Source: an uncultured Eubacteriales bacterium (lineage in GTDB: Bacteria; Bacillota; Clostridia; Oscillospirales; CAG-272). Taken from it: DNA of 22,438 bases. Shown here piece by piece: positions 6,131-14,384 of this stretch. Under the pieces are notes generated by a model, which had not been told where the DNA came from, did not search any database, and saw only the letters and a list, made by a program, of their open reading frames with translations. The stretch covers positions 1-22,438 of the forward strand of contig CABUHS010000030.1 of NCBI GenBank assembly GCA_902491535.1, in the 5' to 3' direction. The stretch's first letter is position 1; every line of letters begins with the position of its first letter. Made by a program: the position numbers and the translations under genes.

Positions 6131-7567
6131 ATGAGAAAGTTTGACACAAAAGTACAGCATTTAAAATATAAGGTTCTCCGCGAGGTGGCGCGTCATGCGT
6201 GGAATGATACTTTGTTACAGAATGTGTCTGACATACCCAAGCAGATCGTACCGGGAAAGACTTCAACGATGCGCTGCTGTGTATATAAAGAACGCGCTAT
6301 TCTTGCAGAGCGTGTCAAGATCGCTATGGGCGGGGATAAGGATAATCCCAATGTTATTGAGGTTATTGATATTGCATGTGACGAGTGCCCCGCATCCGGC
6401 TATGAGGTAACGGATTCCTGCCGCGGATGCCTTGCTCACCGCTGCGAGGACGTTTGTAAGCGCGGAGCGATATCGTTCGACCAGAATCACGTCGCGCATA
6501 TAGATAAGACAAAGTGCGTGGAGTGCGGACAGTGCGCAAAGGTATGCCCGTTCAGCGCTATAGCTAACCGCAAGCGTCCGTGTCAGAATGCATGCAAAGT
6601 CGGTGCGATATCTATGAACGACGAGCATGCAGCATGTATAGATAACGATAAGTGCATACAGTGCGGTGCGTGCGTATATCAGTGTCCTTTCGGCGCTATT
6701 ACGGACAAGTCGTATATTCTCAGCGTTATCGACATGCTTAAAAAGAGTGAAGGCAATAAGAAATATAAAGTCTATGCAATGGTTGCACCGTCGATATCCG
6801 GTCAGTTTAACTACGCAAAGACCGGTCAGGTCATAACGGGACTCAAGGAGCTTGGCTTCTATACAGTTATCGAAGCGGCTCTCGGTGCGGACATGGTCGC
6901 GCAATCAGAATCGCGTGAGCTTGCCGAAAAGGGAGTGCTTACAAGTTCATGCTGCCCGGCGTTCGTGCAGTATATAAAGTTTGCGTTCCCGGAGCTTGAA
7001 AAGTATATATCGCACAATCTTTCTCCGATGGGTACACTTGCAAAATATATCAAGGAGACTACGGAGAACGCAAAGATCGTATTTATCGGACCGTGTACGG
7101 CTAAAAAAGCGGAAGTTCAGCTTGATAAGGTGAAACCGTATGTTGACGCTGTTCTGACGTTTGAAGAGCTTCAGGCGCTGTTTGACAGCCGCGATCTCGA
7201 TATAACCTCAATGGAGGAGGGCGTTCTCGATAACGCGTCGTATTACGGACGTATTTTCGCACGTTCCGGCGGAGTATCCGATGCTGTTGCCCAGGGTATG
7301 AAGGAGCAGGGAATAGAGTTTGACCTTAAAGCCGTTCCGTGCGACGGAATCGAGGCTTGCCGCGTTGCTTTGCTGAAACTCAGTAAAAATGTTCCGGGCG
7401 GTAATTTTATCGAGGGAATGGCATGTGTCGGTGGATGCATAGGCGGCGCAGGATGCCTGACACACGGTGAAAAGAATAAAGCCGAGGTCGATAAATACGG
7501 AAGAGAAGCGTTCGAAAAGACTATCTCCGACGCTGTCTCGGTGCTTAAAGGCGGAAAGAAAGACTGA
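6131..7567 (+). CDS. Group-B monomeric [FeFe] hydrogenase
   Basis: A 478-residue protein from the ATG at 6131, where GGAG at 6118-6121 sits 9 nt upstream. An in-frame ATG at 6116 would add 5 residues. An N-terminal region of about 200 residues holds many Cys: C83, C86, C97, C100, C105, C109, then two [4Fe-4S] ferredoxin motifs (C129, C132, C135, C139 and C175, C178, C181, C185) with C151, C155 and C169 between. The H-cluster domain follows: L1 TSSCCPAF (C274, C275), L2 FIGPCTAKKAE (C322), L3 IEGMACVGGC (C432, C436). The Cys-rich N-terminus and these motif variants fit HydDB group B. The group is presumed to evolve or oxidise H2 with ferredoxin in the cytoplasm, though it is poorly characterised. 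Placed after the sensor and phosphatase, it is a plausible regulated target or partner. Confidence 0.92.
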   Translation: MRKFDTKVQHLKYKVLREVARHAWNDTLLQNVSDIPKQIVPGKTSTMRCCVYKERAILAERVKIAMGGDKDNPNVIEVIDIACDECPASGYEVTDSCRGCLAHRCEDVCKRGAISFDQNHVAHIDKTKCVECGQCAKVCPFSAIANRKRPCQNACKVGAISMNDEHAACIDNDKCIQCGACVYQCPFGAITDKSYILSVIDMLKKSEGNKKYKVYAMVAPSISGQFNYAKTGQVITGLKELGFYTVIEAALGADMVAQSESRELAEKGVLTSSCCPAFVQYIKFAFPELEKYISHNLSPMGTLAKYIKETTENAKIVFIGPCTAKKAEVQLDKVKPYVDAVLTFEELQALFDSRDLDITSMEEGVLDNASYYGRIFARSGGVSDAVAQGMKEQGIEFDLKAVPCDGIEACRVALLKLSKNVPGGNFIEGMACVGGCIGGAGCLTHGEKNKAEVDKYGREAFEKTISDAVSVLKGGKKD

Positions 7568-7919
7568 TAATATCGCAGTAGCAGAGGAAAAAAGTAAGAA
7601 TAAGCAGTATGTTTTGATTTTAATTAAATTCCGGTTCAGCCTGATTGCGTATGGATGATAACGTTCGGAATCCCGGTTCTTTATAAGATGAATATTAAAG
7701 AATCTTGACATATTTCGACATGCATGATAAAATAAAAACAATTAAATACTGAATATTTCCGGAAGAACAAAAAAATGCCTACGGAAATTTTGAGCAGTTA
7801 ACGCAGAGTCTTTTGTTAGAAAGCCTGAAAATTTTCGGACGGGAATTTTTGTGTTCTGAAAGTCGGAATAGCTTTTATTTCGGCCGTACCGGAGATGCAC
7901 GAAAGGAACGGTCATAAAT
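7568..7919 (+). other. Intergenic region and leader of the next gene
   Basis: About 350 nt without a gene. No clear terminator for the group-B hydrogenase is visible. A sigma-A promoter lies at 7705-7733, leaving an untranslated leader of about 180 nt before the ATG at 7920. The leader is AT-rich with imperfect complementary tracts (CGGAAATTTT near 7780 and AAAATTTTCGG near 7830), but no known RNA class was recognised. Confidence 0.4.
7705..7733 (+). promoter_or_regulatory. Sigma-A promoter upstream of the small membrane/secreted protein
   Basis: TTGACA (7705-7710), a 17-bp spacer and TAAAAT (7728-7733). The -35 is perfect and the -10 has one mismatch. It drives the gene at 7920 independently of the hydrogenase cluster. 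Confidence 0.78.
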
Positions 7920-8297
7920 ATGAAGGTAAAAAAATCTGCGATCGTCGTGTTTGCCATAGTCTTTATTTTGTTTGTTTTTCCTGTTGCAGAAGTAAATTTA
8001 TGTAGCAGGGCGCGGCTGCATTACCACCGCTACGGAACGGATATAGACGTCAAGCTGACCAAGGAAGAGACCGAGCTTGTCCGCAAGGTCGTGAAGAAGC
8101 GCGACTTTACTGCCTCCTCATCATGCGGATATGATATCGGCGTATCTGTTTCGTTCGGTCTGCAGTATTTTTGCTTTGCAACCGACGGTTGTAACGGACT
8201 TCAGTATAATATCATGTTTTATGATATATCCGAAGATGATGCAAAGCAGATACATGAGATATTCGAAAAATACGGCGGACATTTTCCGTGCTGCTGA
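7920..8297 (+). CDS. Small membrane-anchored or secreted protein of unknown function
   Basis: A 125-residue protein that I do not recognise. The N-terminus is a typical signal or anchor: MKVKK followed by a hydrophobic stretch at about residues 7-24. There is no good lipobox before C28. The rest is a mixed, soluble-looking domain with C69, C85 and C91 and a terminal C124-C125 pair, so disulfides outside the cell are possible. A helix-rich segment (residues 47-62 and 104-118) contains TKEETELVRKVVKKR. The ribosome binding site GAAAGGA precedes the ATG. The gene has its own promoter and is closed by a strong terminator, so it is monocistronic. No function is assigned. Confidence 0.75.
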   Translation: MKVKKSAIVVFAIVFILFVFPVAEVNLCSRARLHYHRYGTDIDVKLTKEETELVRKVVKKRDFTASSSCGYDIGVSVSFGLQYFCFATDGCNGLQYNIMFYDISEDDAKQIHEIFEKYGGHFPCC

Positions 8298-8329
8298 ACT
8301 GTAGATAAACGCATAAGAAACGTATAAAT

Positions 8330-8365
8330 AAAAAGGATAAAGTCAGTTCAGACTTTATCCTTTTT
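8330..8365 (+). terminator. Strong bidirectional terminator
   Basis: A perfect 15-bp stem (AAAAAGGATAAAGTC at 8330-8344 with its complement at 8351-8365) and a 6-nt loop. A-run and T-run lie on opposite arms, so it can work on both strands. It closes the small-protein gene at 8297. Confidence 0.87.
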
Positions 8366-8786
8366 GTATATCGCCATGTTAATTTGCACTTAATTCCTGG
8401 GGATAGATGAAAAGTTTAATGCAGGATAACAGTAAGCGAATGTTGTAATAGCTTTTGTCATCTGATTTATCGTTTTTACAGCCTACTGCATCAGATATTC
8501 TTTTATATCACCGATAAACTGATTTCCGCAGCGAGACAGTTCTCCGAGAACACGGTCTATTTCCTCCGTGTGTTCCGCTGTGCGGATATTTTTGGGGATT
8601 CTTAGGATATTTTAACATACGCGGCGAAGTATGTCAACAAATGTATGTGGATTTATTAAACAATGAAAAAGGAGAGAAACGTATATAGAAGAAGTCCGCT
8701 AAAAGCGGACTTCTTTTCCGGAATTTTGTTGCAGGACATCAGAATCTGCTCTCGCAAATTCTGTTTTTAACGTATGCCTGGGCAGG
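8366..8786. other. Geneless stretch with a possible gene remnant
   Basis: About 420 nt between convergent genes. On the minus strand, 8611-8483 is an open frame of 42 codons with no start codon, ending in TAG. Its translation (with stretches such as HTEEIDRVLGELSRCGN and FIGDIKEYLMQ) looks protein-like and amphipathic, as in the C-terminal tail of a decayed gene. Nothing upstream of it on that strand continues the frame. A hairpin terminator occupies 8689-8715. Confidence 0.35.
8689..8715. terminator. Hairpin terminator between convergent genes
   Basis: A perfect 12-bp stem (AAGAAGTCCGCT at 8689-8700 with its complement at 8704-8715) and an AAA loop. It lies about 70 nt beyond the stop of the minus-strand SPOCS/LysM gene and has short T-rich flanks on both strands. 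Confidence 0.7.
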
Positions 8787-10478
8787 TTATTTTCTGCGTC
8801 TGGGAATTATGATGACGCTGTCATCAGCGGTAACATCAGATTGGATACGGTTGGCTTCCTTAAGCGCTGCAACAGTAGTGCTGTATTTTTTTGCGATATC
8901 CCAAAGCTCCTCGCCTTTGTGCGGATAGTAGATAAGAATAGGCGGACGGCTCATAGCGTCAAACGGCGAGTTTTTGTCTATCGAAAGACGCTCAATGACC
9001 GTTTCACCGCAAACAGGTGTTACACAGATGTTCAGCATTACCTCGAAATCCGCATAGACCGAGCTTGTGTCGGCTCTGCCTCTGACAGGACCGCAAACCG
9101 CCTCTGCAGAGGTTATACAGCCGTCGGTAAGTCCGTAGCCGTCGGTCTCACTTTTCAGCGGAACACTGAAAGTGATTCCCTGAAATGAATTTCCGTCGGA
9201 AACTATCATGTAAACAGAAGCTGTTCCGGTGATAACCACACGTCCGCGCTGAGTGTCAAGCTCGGAGGAGAGCGACGTGACCGAAGCATCGCAAAAGATT
9301 ACCGACGGTGCATGCAAAGCAGGGGACGGTATTTGTGCCGCAGCTGAATCGCCGTTTTCATCTCCGGAATCCGCGCGCGGTGAAGAATCGGCGGAAAATT
9401 CGAACTTTTCCCCTGCATTTACCGAGAAATTGCTTGTGATCATACGGCATGGGCGGCACAGTTCTACCGTGCGGTATGTAGCGTCGCTTTTATAATCGGT
9501 GGAATAAATATCTCGCGTGAGCGATGTTTTGCGGTTGCAGGTGCAGAATACTTCTGCGCTGAAATTGAAATCAAGTTCTATCACGCGGTTTTCGCCGAAG
9601 TTATCCTGTGCGATCTCGGCTGTAATATCAGATACTGTGATATGCGCTCTGCAGAAGCACTCATCCGTATCTGAAATCTCTGCCGGTGCGTCGAAAGTTT
9701 CGGATATGGGAAACTTCTTTTGCAGTGGCATTATTCCGCCGCCCTCGCAGCGGCACAGACAGCTTACTGCGGCAGTACCGCGGAAAATAATGCTGTCGCC
9801 GTCGCGTTTGCACTCGTCCGGGATCACTGTTACCGAGCAGGAAATGACTTCTTCGGCAGGCGGCATTGAACTGTCTGTCTCGATATCGTCGCTGAAGCTC
9901 ATACCTTCCTCAGTAAAGTATACAGGACAGAGCGCGTCCGCCTGATCGCTCTTACGCTGAAGTGTGATTCCCGCAGGTGCGTCGGAGTTTATATCTGTTT
10001 TGAGTTCAAATCGGCAGGTTACGCATATGTCTGCGGAAACCCGGCATTTTGCGCTTATCTTTCTCGGGCTTACAAGGCGGCACGACGGCTGCGCACATAT
10101 AAGTTTGATATCGGTACTCAGATCGTTGTCGGCACTGTCTGCAAGCCCTGTCACAGCGCTTCCTTCGATATCGCCGCTGAAGCTTACGCTTTTGAGATCG
10201 CCCTCATTAGTGACGAAAAATACGGTGAAATTTACGTCTCCGCCGTAGTTTACGCTGCCGCCGTCGGTGTAATATTCCCCGAGTCTCGGCTCAGCTTTTA
10301 CAAACATTATTTTTTCTACGCTGTCAAAATAGTCCGGGAGAGTGATCTCTCCGCTCACATCGCAGGCGTCGCTTGCGCGGTACATGCTCACAATAAGGTT
10401 TTCGTCTCCGTCTGTCTGCGGCGACGGTGCTGCGCCGAACTCAGGCATTGGGGCTAAAGAATCATTTTGCTTTTCCAT
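8787..10478 (-). CDS. SPOCS (DUF3794) and LysM domain protein, SipL-like spore morphogenesis factor
   Basis: A 563-residue protein without signal peptide or membrane segment. The body is made of repeated beta-rich SPOCS/DUF3794-type segments (recurring patterns such as CRVSADICVTCRFEL and CDASVTSLSSELDTQRGRVVITG). The last ~45 residues are a LysM domain (YYPHKGEELWDIAKKYSTTV). This order matches SipL, which in Clostridioides difficile binds SpoIVA through its LysM domain during spore-coat assembly in the mother cell. I start at the ATG at 10478, because AAGGAG lies about 9 nt before it; an upstream in-frame start would add 10 residues. A sigma-E-like promoter lies just upstream (10522-10551). 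The SipL assignment rests on architecture and promoter, not on a search. Confidence 0.82.
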   Translation of the reverse strand: MEKQNDSLAPMPEFGAAPSPQTDGDENLIVSMYRASDACDVSGEITLPDYFDSVEKIMFVKAEPRLGEYYTDGGSVNYGGDVNFTVFFVTNEGDLKSVSFSGDIEGSAVTGLADSADNDLSTDIKLICAQPSCRLVSPRKISAKCRVSADICVTCRFELKTDINSDAPAGITLQRKSDQADALCPVYFTEEGMSFSDDIETDSSMPPAEEVISCSVTVIPDECKRDGDSIIFRGTAAVSCLCRCEGGGIMPLQKKFPISETFDAPAEISDTDECFCRAHITVSDITAEIAQDNFGENRVIELDFNFSAEVFCTCNRKTSLTRDIYSTDYKSDATYRTVELCRPCRMITSNFSVNAGEKFEFSADSSPRADSGDENGDSAAAQIPSPALHAPSVIFCDASVTSLSSELDTQRGRVVITGTASVYMIVSDGNSFQGITFSVPLKSETDGYGLTDGCITSAEAVCGPVRGRADTSSVYADFEVMLNICVTPVCGETVIERLSIDKNSPFDAMSRPPILIYYPHKGEELWDIAKKYSTTVAALKEANRIQSDVTADDSVIIIPRRRK

Positions 10479-10521
10479 TACGCTTCTCTCCTTTTTGTAC
10501 GCAAACAAATAGCTTTGCTTA

Positions 10522-10551
10522 ATATTATGCGCGGAGATGGCGGAATATGAC
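10522..10551 (-). promoter_or_regulatory. Candidate sigma-E (mother-cell) promoter of the SPOCS/LysM gene
   Basis: On the minus strand, GTCATATT (10551-10544) is followed after exactly 14 nt by CATAATAT (10529-10522). The Bacillus sigma-E consensus is KMATATT, a 14-15 nt spacer, and CATACAMT. The -35 matches completely; the -10 matches at CATA and the final T. The start site would lie about 35-40 nt before the chosen ATG. A SipL-like gene is expected to be sigma-E controlled, which supports the reading. Confidence 0.5.
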
Positions 10552-10573
10552 TCAAGACAGTTAAAAAAGAAAG

Positions 10574-10605
10574 CAGGAGCGGTATAGACAACTATACCGC
10601 TCCTG
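10574..10605 (-). terminator. Intrinsic terminator of the SF0329-family gene
   Basis: A perfect 14-bp stem (CAGGAGCGGTATAG at 10574-10587 with its complement at 10592-10605) and a 4-nt loop. Read on the minus strand, it is followed by CTTTCTTTTTTAAC, a proper T-tract. It starts only a few bases after the stop codon of the minus-strand gene at 10609. Confidence 0.87.
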
Positions 10606-10608
10606 ACA

Positions 10609-11097
10609 TCAGTTGTTTTCTGTCTGATTACAATTGATTCTTAATTTGTACAATTGTTTTACCCAATCGGGAAGATCCTTATAATCTCCCTTTTCTTGTA
10701 TTTTCCGAAGAGTTCTTTTGCCGATCCTTCTGTCGATCACAGCTAAGATCCTGACGATAAAATTATCGCTTTGCAATGCTTCTCTGACAGGCATTTTCAG
10801 AAATGACGTTGCAGCTTCCAGAAAATCCATTTCACTGTAGGTTGCATTTTCATCCCATTTTTTCTTTAGTTCCGCATCATCGGCTTCAGAGTAGCTTATG
10901 TCATGCTCCTGCTTGCATGTGTTTATCCACGAAAAGCAGACAAGTTCATTGTTATCCAGTCTTATAGCAGCTCTGCCGTATGAATTATGAACTTTATGGT
11001 AGCATGTAAGGAAGAAAGATATATGATCTTTTAATTCATCGCACAGAAGACCGGTCAGCTGTTTATTTAGTGTGTTCCATGACTTATAGTGATCCAT
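10609..11097 (-). CDS. SF0329 family protein (unknown function)
   Basis: A 162-residue soluble protein resembling the SF0329 family, widespread small bacterial proteins of unknown role. Recognisable features are the N-terminal SWNTLNKQLTGLLCDEL segment, the YGRAAIRLDNNELVCFS strand, and the conserved C-terminal stretch SDNFIVRILAVIDRRIGKR followed by LPDWVKQLYKLR. The frame opens at an ATG at 11124. I prefer the ATG at 11097 because GGAGG stands 11 nt before it and the family usually begins just before the SW motif. It is monocistronic, closed by the terminator at 10574-10605. The family assignment is from memory of the sequence pattern. Confidence 0.78.
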   Translation of the reverse strand: MDHYKSWNTLNKQLTGLLCDELKDHISFFLTCYHKVHNSYGRAAIRLDNNELVCFSWINTCKQEHDISYSEADDAELKKKWDENATYSEMDFLEAATSFLKMPVREALQSDNFIVRILAVIDRRIGKRTLRKIQEKGDYKDLPDWVKQLYKLRINCNQTENN

Positions 11098-11200
11098 TGC
11101 GATATTGTCCTCCGTAATATTCATTTTTTAATGAAACAGCTGTTTTGAATTCCGGATATTATCCTCAAGTTACTACGGTGCATTGATTAAGATATTGGTT

Positions 11201-12697
11201 TTACTGCTCCGCGTTTGTAAGCGGAAATGTACGTCTTAGCAGGTTGTTGGCATTTCTCAGATATCTGTTGGACTGAGTTGTGAATGACGCGCCGCCGACG
11301 GAGGCATAAAATGCTCCTCTGGTTGCGGAAACGACCGATTCAAGACTGCCGAATGCCTGTGTGAAGTCAACGCACGGAGTCATTGCCGCCATGCGGCGAA
11401 CCATGCCGATAGACGAATTATCTCTGAGCGAAACATTCGTTACGTATTCAACCGCTGCGTCGTCGATAAGACCGACGGATGATGCGCATAATGCGGTAAG
11501 CATTATCGAGGCGTTGTCTGCAAGCGAGTTGTATGACGGAGTTGCAAGTACGGCGGTACGCGTAGGATCTGTAGCCGTAACAGACGGCGCTCCGGCGTGA
11601 GAGGGGAGCGGAAGGACGCCCCACTGTACCTCGATAGACGCGAGCGGTTCCGCATCGCGCAGAGTGCCGATATAAAATAGTACGTTTCCTGCACGGAAGG
11701 AGGACAGAGCAGAGGTGTCCGCGCCGTATCCGCTGACAAATCCGCTTCCTTTGCCGAGGGTTGTCCTTGCAAGTGATATAAGATCGGCGAGAGAGTCTCC
11801 GATCGCCGCCGCGGCAGGCGGCTGACCGAATGTTGTGTCTATATAGTGGTTGCCGGACGATTCAAAAAATGCGTCTGCTATGCGGTCTGCCGGAAGATCG
11901 GACATTGCTCCGAATGCGGTTGCATTGTCTGTTCCGCGCGCTGTTGCCGCGATATGCGTAAGCTCGGAAAACTTCTCCCATGTCCAGCTGTCTGAGTATA
12001 CAAGCTCGTAGAGCGAACCCATGCCAAGCTCCTGCGCGAGATTTTTGTTGAAGAAAACAGCATAATACTCGCGGACGTCCTCGGTGGCAGCGCCGGAGAG
12101 CGCATAAAGCTTGTATCCTGCCGTAAGCTGAGCGACCGAATCGCTGCTGAAATAATCAGCTCCGAGATCAAGATCGGGAATGCTGTACATGTTCATAAGC
12201 AGTCCGTCAAGCGCGAACGAGCCTACCTCGGAGAGGTTTATGCCGAGCAGATCGGTGTAGTAGATACCCGAATTTTTTGATGCGGAAAGCTCTTTACGGA
12301 GCGCGTCTTCCGATTCTGCGAGCTTGCTTATAATAGAGGTGGAATACTTTTCTTCTATATATTTATTGCGCGCAAGCGCAGCAGCCGATACCTCGTCAGC
12401 CGCTTCGGACGGGCAGAGAAGATCTGCATGCGATACTGTGGCTATGATCGTTGCGGCGCCGCCGAAATCGGATTCCGGGAGCTTGTCAAGTGCTTTTGCC
12501 GCCTGCTCTGCAGTTATGCTGCGGATTATTTTGTCGCTGTAATCGTCCTGAGGGTTATTATTTTCCGTTGTTTCCGGATGAGTTATGACAGGAGGATTGA
12601 CCTCAGAGCCATCCGAACAGGACGGAAGTGCCGCCAGTGTGACGGCAAGCACCGCCGTAAGTGCTGCCGCACGGAATATATCTGTTTTTTTCTTCAT
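11201..12697 (-). CDS. Extracellular solute-binding lipoprotein (ABC transporter type)
   Basis: A 498-residue protein with a lipoprotein signal peptide: MKKK, a hydrophobic core, then LPSC with Cys27 as the probable lipidation site. Pro at -2 is unusual for a lipobox. After a low-complexity Thr/Asn/Pro/Asp linker (residues ~30-55), the rest resembles family-1 solute-binding proteins: ARNKYIEEKY, YYAVFFNKNLAQELG, WTWEKFSELTHIA, and VQWGVLPLPSHAGA. Such proteins capture sugars or other solutes outside the membrane for an ABC importer. No permease or ATPase gene lies nearby, so it is an orphan or serves a shared permease. The ribosome binding site is a modest GCAGGA. The ligand cannot be told. 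Confidence 0.8.
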   Translation of the reverse strand: MKKKTDIFRAAALTAVLAVTLAALPSCSDGSEVNPPVITHPETTENNNPQDDYSDKIIRSITAEQAAKALDKLPESDFGGAATIIATVSHADLLCPSEAADEVSAAALARNKYIEEKYSTSIISKLAESEDALRKELSASKNSGIYYTDLLGINLSEVGSFALDGLLMNMYSIPDLDLGADYFSSDSVAQLTAGYKLYALSGAATEDVREYYAVFFNKNLAQELGMGSLYELVYSDSWTWEKFSELTHIAATARGTDNATAFGAMSDLPADRIADAFFESSGNHYIDTTFGQPPAAAAIGDSLADLISLARTTLGKGSGFVSGYGADTSALSSFRAGNVLFYIGTLRDAEPLASIEVQWGVLPLPSHAGAPSVTATDPTRTAVLATPSYNSLADNASIMLTALCASSVGLIDDAAVEYVTNVSLRDNSSIGMVRRMAAMTPCVDFTQAFGSLESVVSATRGAFYASVGGASFTTQSNRYLRNANNLLRRTFPLTNAEQ

Positions 12698-12834
12698 GAT
12701 TATCCTGCCTTTCGGTGCTTTGCGTTTAAAGACGGTTTCGGATTGCAGTAAATTTTCGGACAGTGCAGATAGTTTCGGATATTATCGCGAAGCCGCCTGC
12801 GGACCGTTATTTTTTTCAGTGAATATCCGCGTTT

Positions 12835-14274
12835 TTATACGCGCTTAAAGGTTGTGCCGTCTTTGGTATCGGTAAGTACAATACCTTTTTCAAGCAGCTC
12901 TGCGCGGATTCTGTCAGCTTCCGCATAATTCTTGTTGCGCTTTGCTTCAGCGCGCGCTTCGATGCATGCGAGTATTTCTTTGTCATCATCGGAGATGTCG
13001 CCGTCCGGAGTGCTGTTTTTCTTCTGTGCGGCTGCGATGAGATCGAGAGAGAGTACCGAATCGTAGTCGGCGATAAGACGGAGCTTGGATGCTGCCGAGA
13101 TATCGGCTTTGAGAACATCATAAAGTGCGGTGAGTGCAAGAGATGTGTTAAGATCGTTGTCCATAGCTTCTGCAAAGCCGCCGCGGAGCTTTGCGGCGTT
13201 TTCTTCATCCTGAGTGTCTACAGCGTCCGGAACAGCTGCTGCTTTATCTGACAAAAGCGCCGCGATGCGCGAGGTGAGCTTGTCATAAGCCGCCGCCGCA
13301 TTGTCGAGTCCCTCCCATGAGAAGAGAAGCGCCTTTCTGTAATGCGAGCCGAGACAGAAGAAACGGTATGCCATAGGATCGTATCCGCGGTCGCGCAGAA
13401 GCTGTACCGTAAGGAATTCTCCCTTGGATTTGCTCATCTTTCCGTCCTCAAGATTGAGGTGTAGTACATGGAACCACAGATTGCACCACGGATGTCCGAG
13501 ATACGCTTCGCTCTGTGCTATCTCATTTGTATGATGAGGGAACGCATTGTCGATTCCTCCGCAGTGAATGTCGAGATATTCACCGAGTGTCTTTATACTG
13601 ATCGCCGAGCATTCTATATGCCAGCCGGGATATCCGACGCCCCACGGGCTGGCCCATTTCAGTTCCTGATCGTCGAACTTTGATTTTGTGAACCAAAGGA
13701 CAAAATCGCTCTTATTTTTCTTGTTGTCGTCGCGCTCAACGCCGTCGCGTACCCCGACTTCAAGATCGTCGCTGTCATGCTTGTTAAAAACATAGTATTG
13801 CTGCAGCTTCGAGGTGTCAAAGTAGATATTTCCGCCGGCTTCGTATGCATAACCCTTTTCGAGAAGCTTTTCTACCATTTCGATATAGTCGGCGATCCTG
13901 CCTGTAGCCGGAACAACATTGTCGGGACGGCGGATATTCAGCGCCTTGCAGTCGTCAAAGAATGCGTCGGTGTAATACTTTGCTATTTCAAGAACGGTCT
14001 TGTGTTCGCGGCGCGCACCTTTGAGCATCTTGTCCTCGCCCTCGTCGGCGTCGCTCGAAAGATGTCCTACGTCGGTGATATTCATTGTGCGGCGAACGTC
14101 AAGTCCTGTGTATCGGAGATATTTTTCGAGAATATCCTCCATAATGTATGTACGGAGATTTCCGATATGTGCATAGTGATATACGGTCGGACCGCAGGTG
14201 TACATGCGTACAACGCCGGGTTCTCTCGGTACAAATTCATCTTTTTCTCTCGTCAGTGTATTGTAAAGCTTCAT
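12835..14274 (-). CDS. cysS: Cysteinyl-tRNA synthetase
   Basis: A 479-residue class-I aminoacyl-tRNA synthetase that charges tRNA-Cys. The N-terminus MKLYNTLTREKDEF leads to the HIGH-type motif HIGN (36-39). Zn-binding residues by family position are C27, C222, H247 and E251, and the KMSKS loop is intact at 279-283. The anticodon-binding helical C-terminus ends KDGTTFKRV, and length is normal for the family. The gene follows cysE on the same strand, 110 nt downstream, the usual Firmicutes cysE-cysS order that couples cysteine synthesis to its use. A hairpin (14315-14334) lies between them. The start is canonical, though the nearest Shine-Dalgarno (GAAAGGA) is rather far upstream. Confidence 0.96.
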   Translation of the reverse strand: MKLYNTLTREKDEFVPREPGVVRMYTCGPTVYHYAHIGNLRTYIMEDILEKYLRYTGLDVRRTMNITDVGHLSSDADEGEDKMLKGARREHKTVLEIAKYYTDAFFDDCKALNIRRPDNVVPATGRIADYIEMVEKLLEKGYAYEAGGNIYFDTSKLQQYYVFNKHDSDDLEVGVRDGVERDDNKKNKSDFVLWFTKSKFDDQELKWASPWGVGYPGWHIECSAISIKTLGEYLDIHCGGIDNAFPHHTNEIAQSEAYLGHPWCNLWFHVLHLNLEDGKMSKSKGEFLTVQLLRDRGYDPMAYRFFCLGSHYRKALLFSWEGLDNAAAAYDKLTSRIAALLSDKAAAVPDAVDTQDEENAAKLRGGFAEAMDNDLNTSLALTALYDVLKADISAASKLRLIADYDSVLSLDLIAAAQKKNSTPDGDISDDDKEILACIEARAEAKRNKNYAEADRIRAELLEKGIVLTDTKDGTTFKRV

Positions 14275-14314
14275 CTTGGTATACGGTGTCCTTTCGTTTA
14301 TGAGTGAAAGCGAT

Positions 14315-14334
14315 GCGCCCGCGTCGGCGGGCGC
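14315..14334 (-). other. GC-rich intercistronic hairpin between cysE and cysS
   Basis: A perfect 8-bp stem, GCGCCCGC (14315-14322) and GCGGGCGC (14327-14334), with a GTCG loop. It is flanked by further complementary AAAGC/GCTTT tracts that can extend it. There is no T-run. It may stabilise or process the cysE-cysS transcript, or be a small repetitive palindrome. Confidence 0.45.
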
Positions 14335-14384
14335 GAAAGCTTTCCGCGCGCTTTGCTTATCGCACGGTTTTGAATATTCTGAAT

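Noticed and set aside
6263..6904. 213-codon minus-strand frame inside the group-B hydrogenase
   Set aside because: It mirrors the ferredoxin-rich N-terminus of a certain gene, its composition is odd and it has no start signals.
11134..11145. 12-nt palindrome AAACAGCTGTTT as an operator or terminator
   Set aside because: It is short, has no loop, and a chance palindrome of this size in 22 kb is not surprising.
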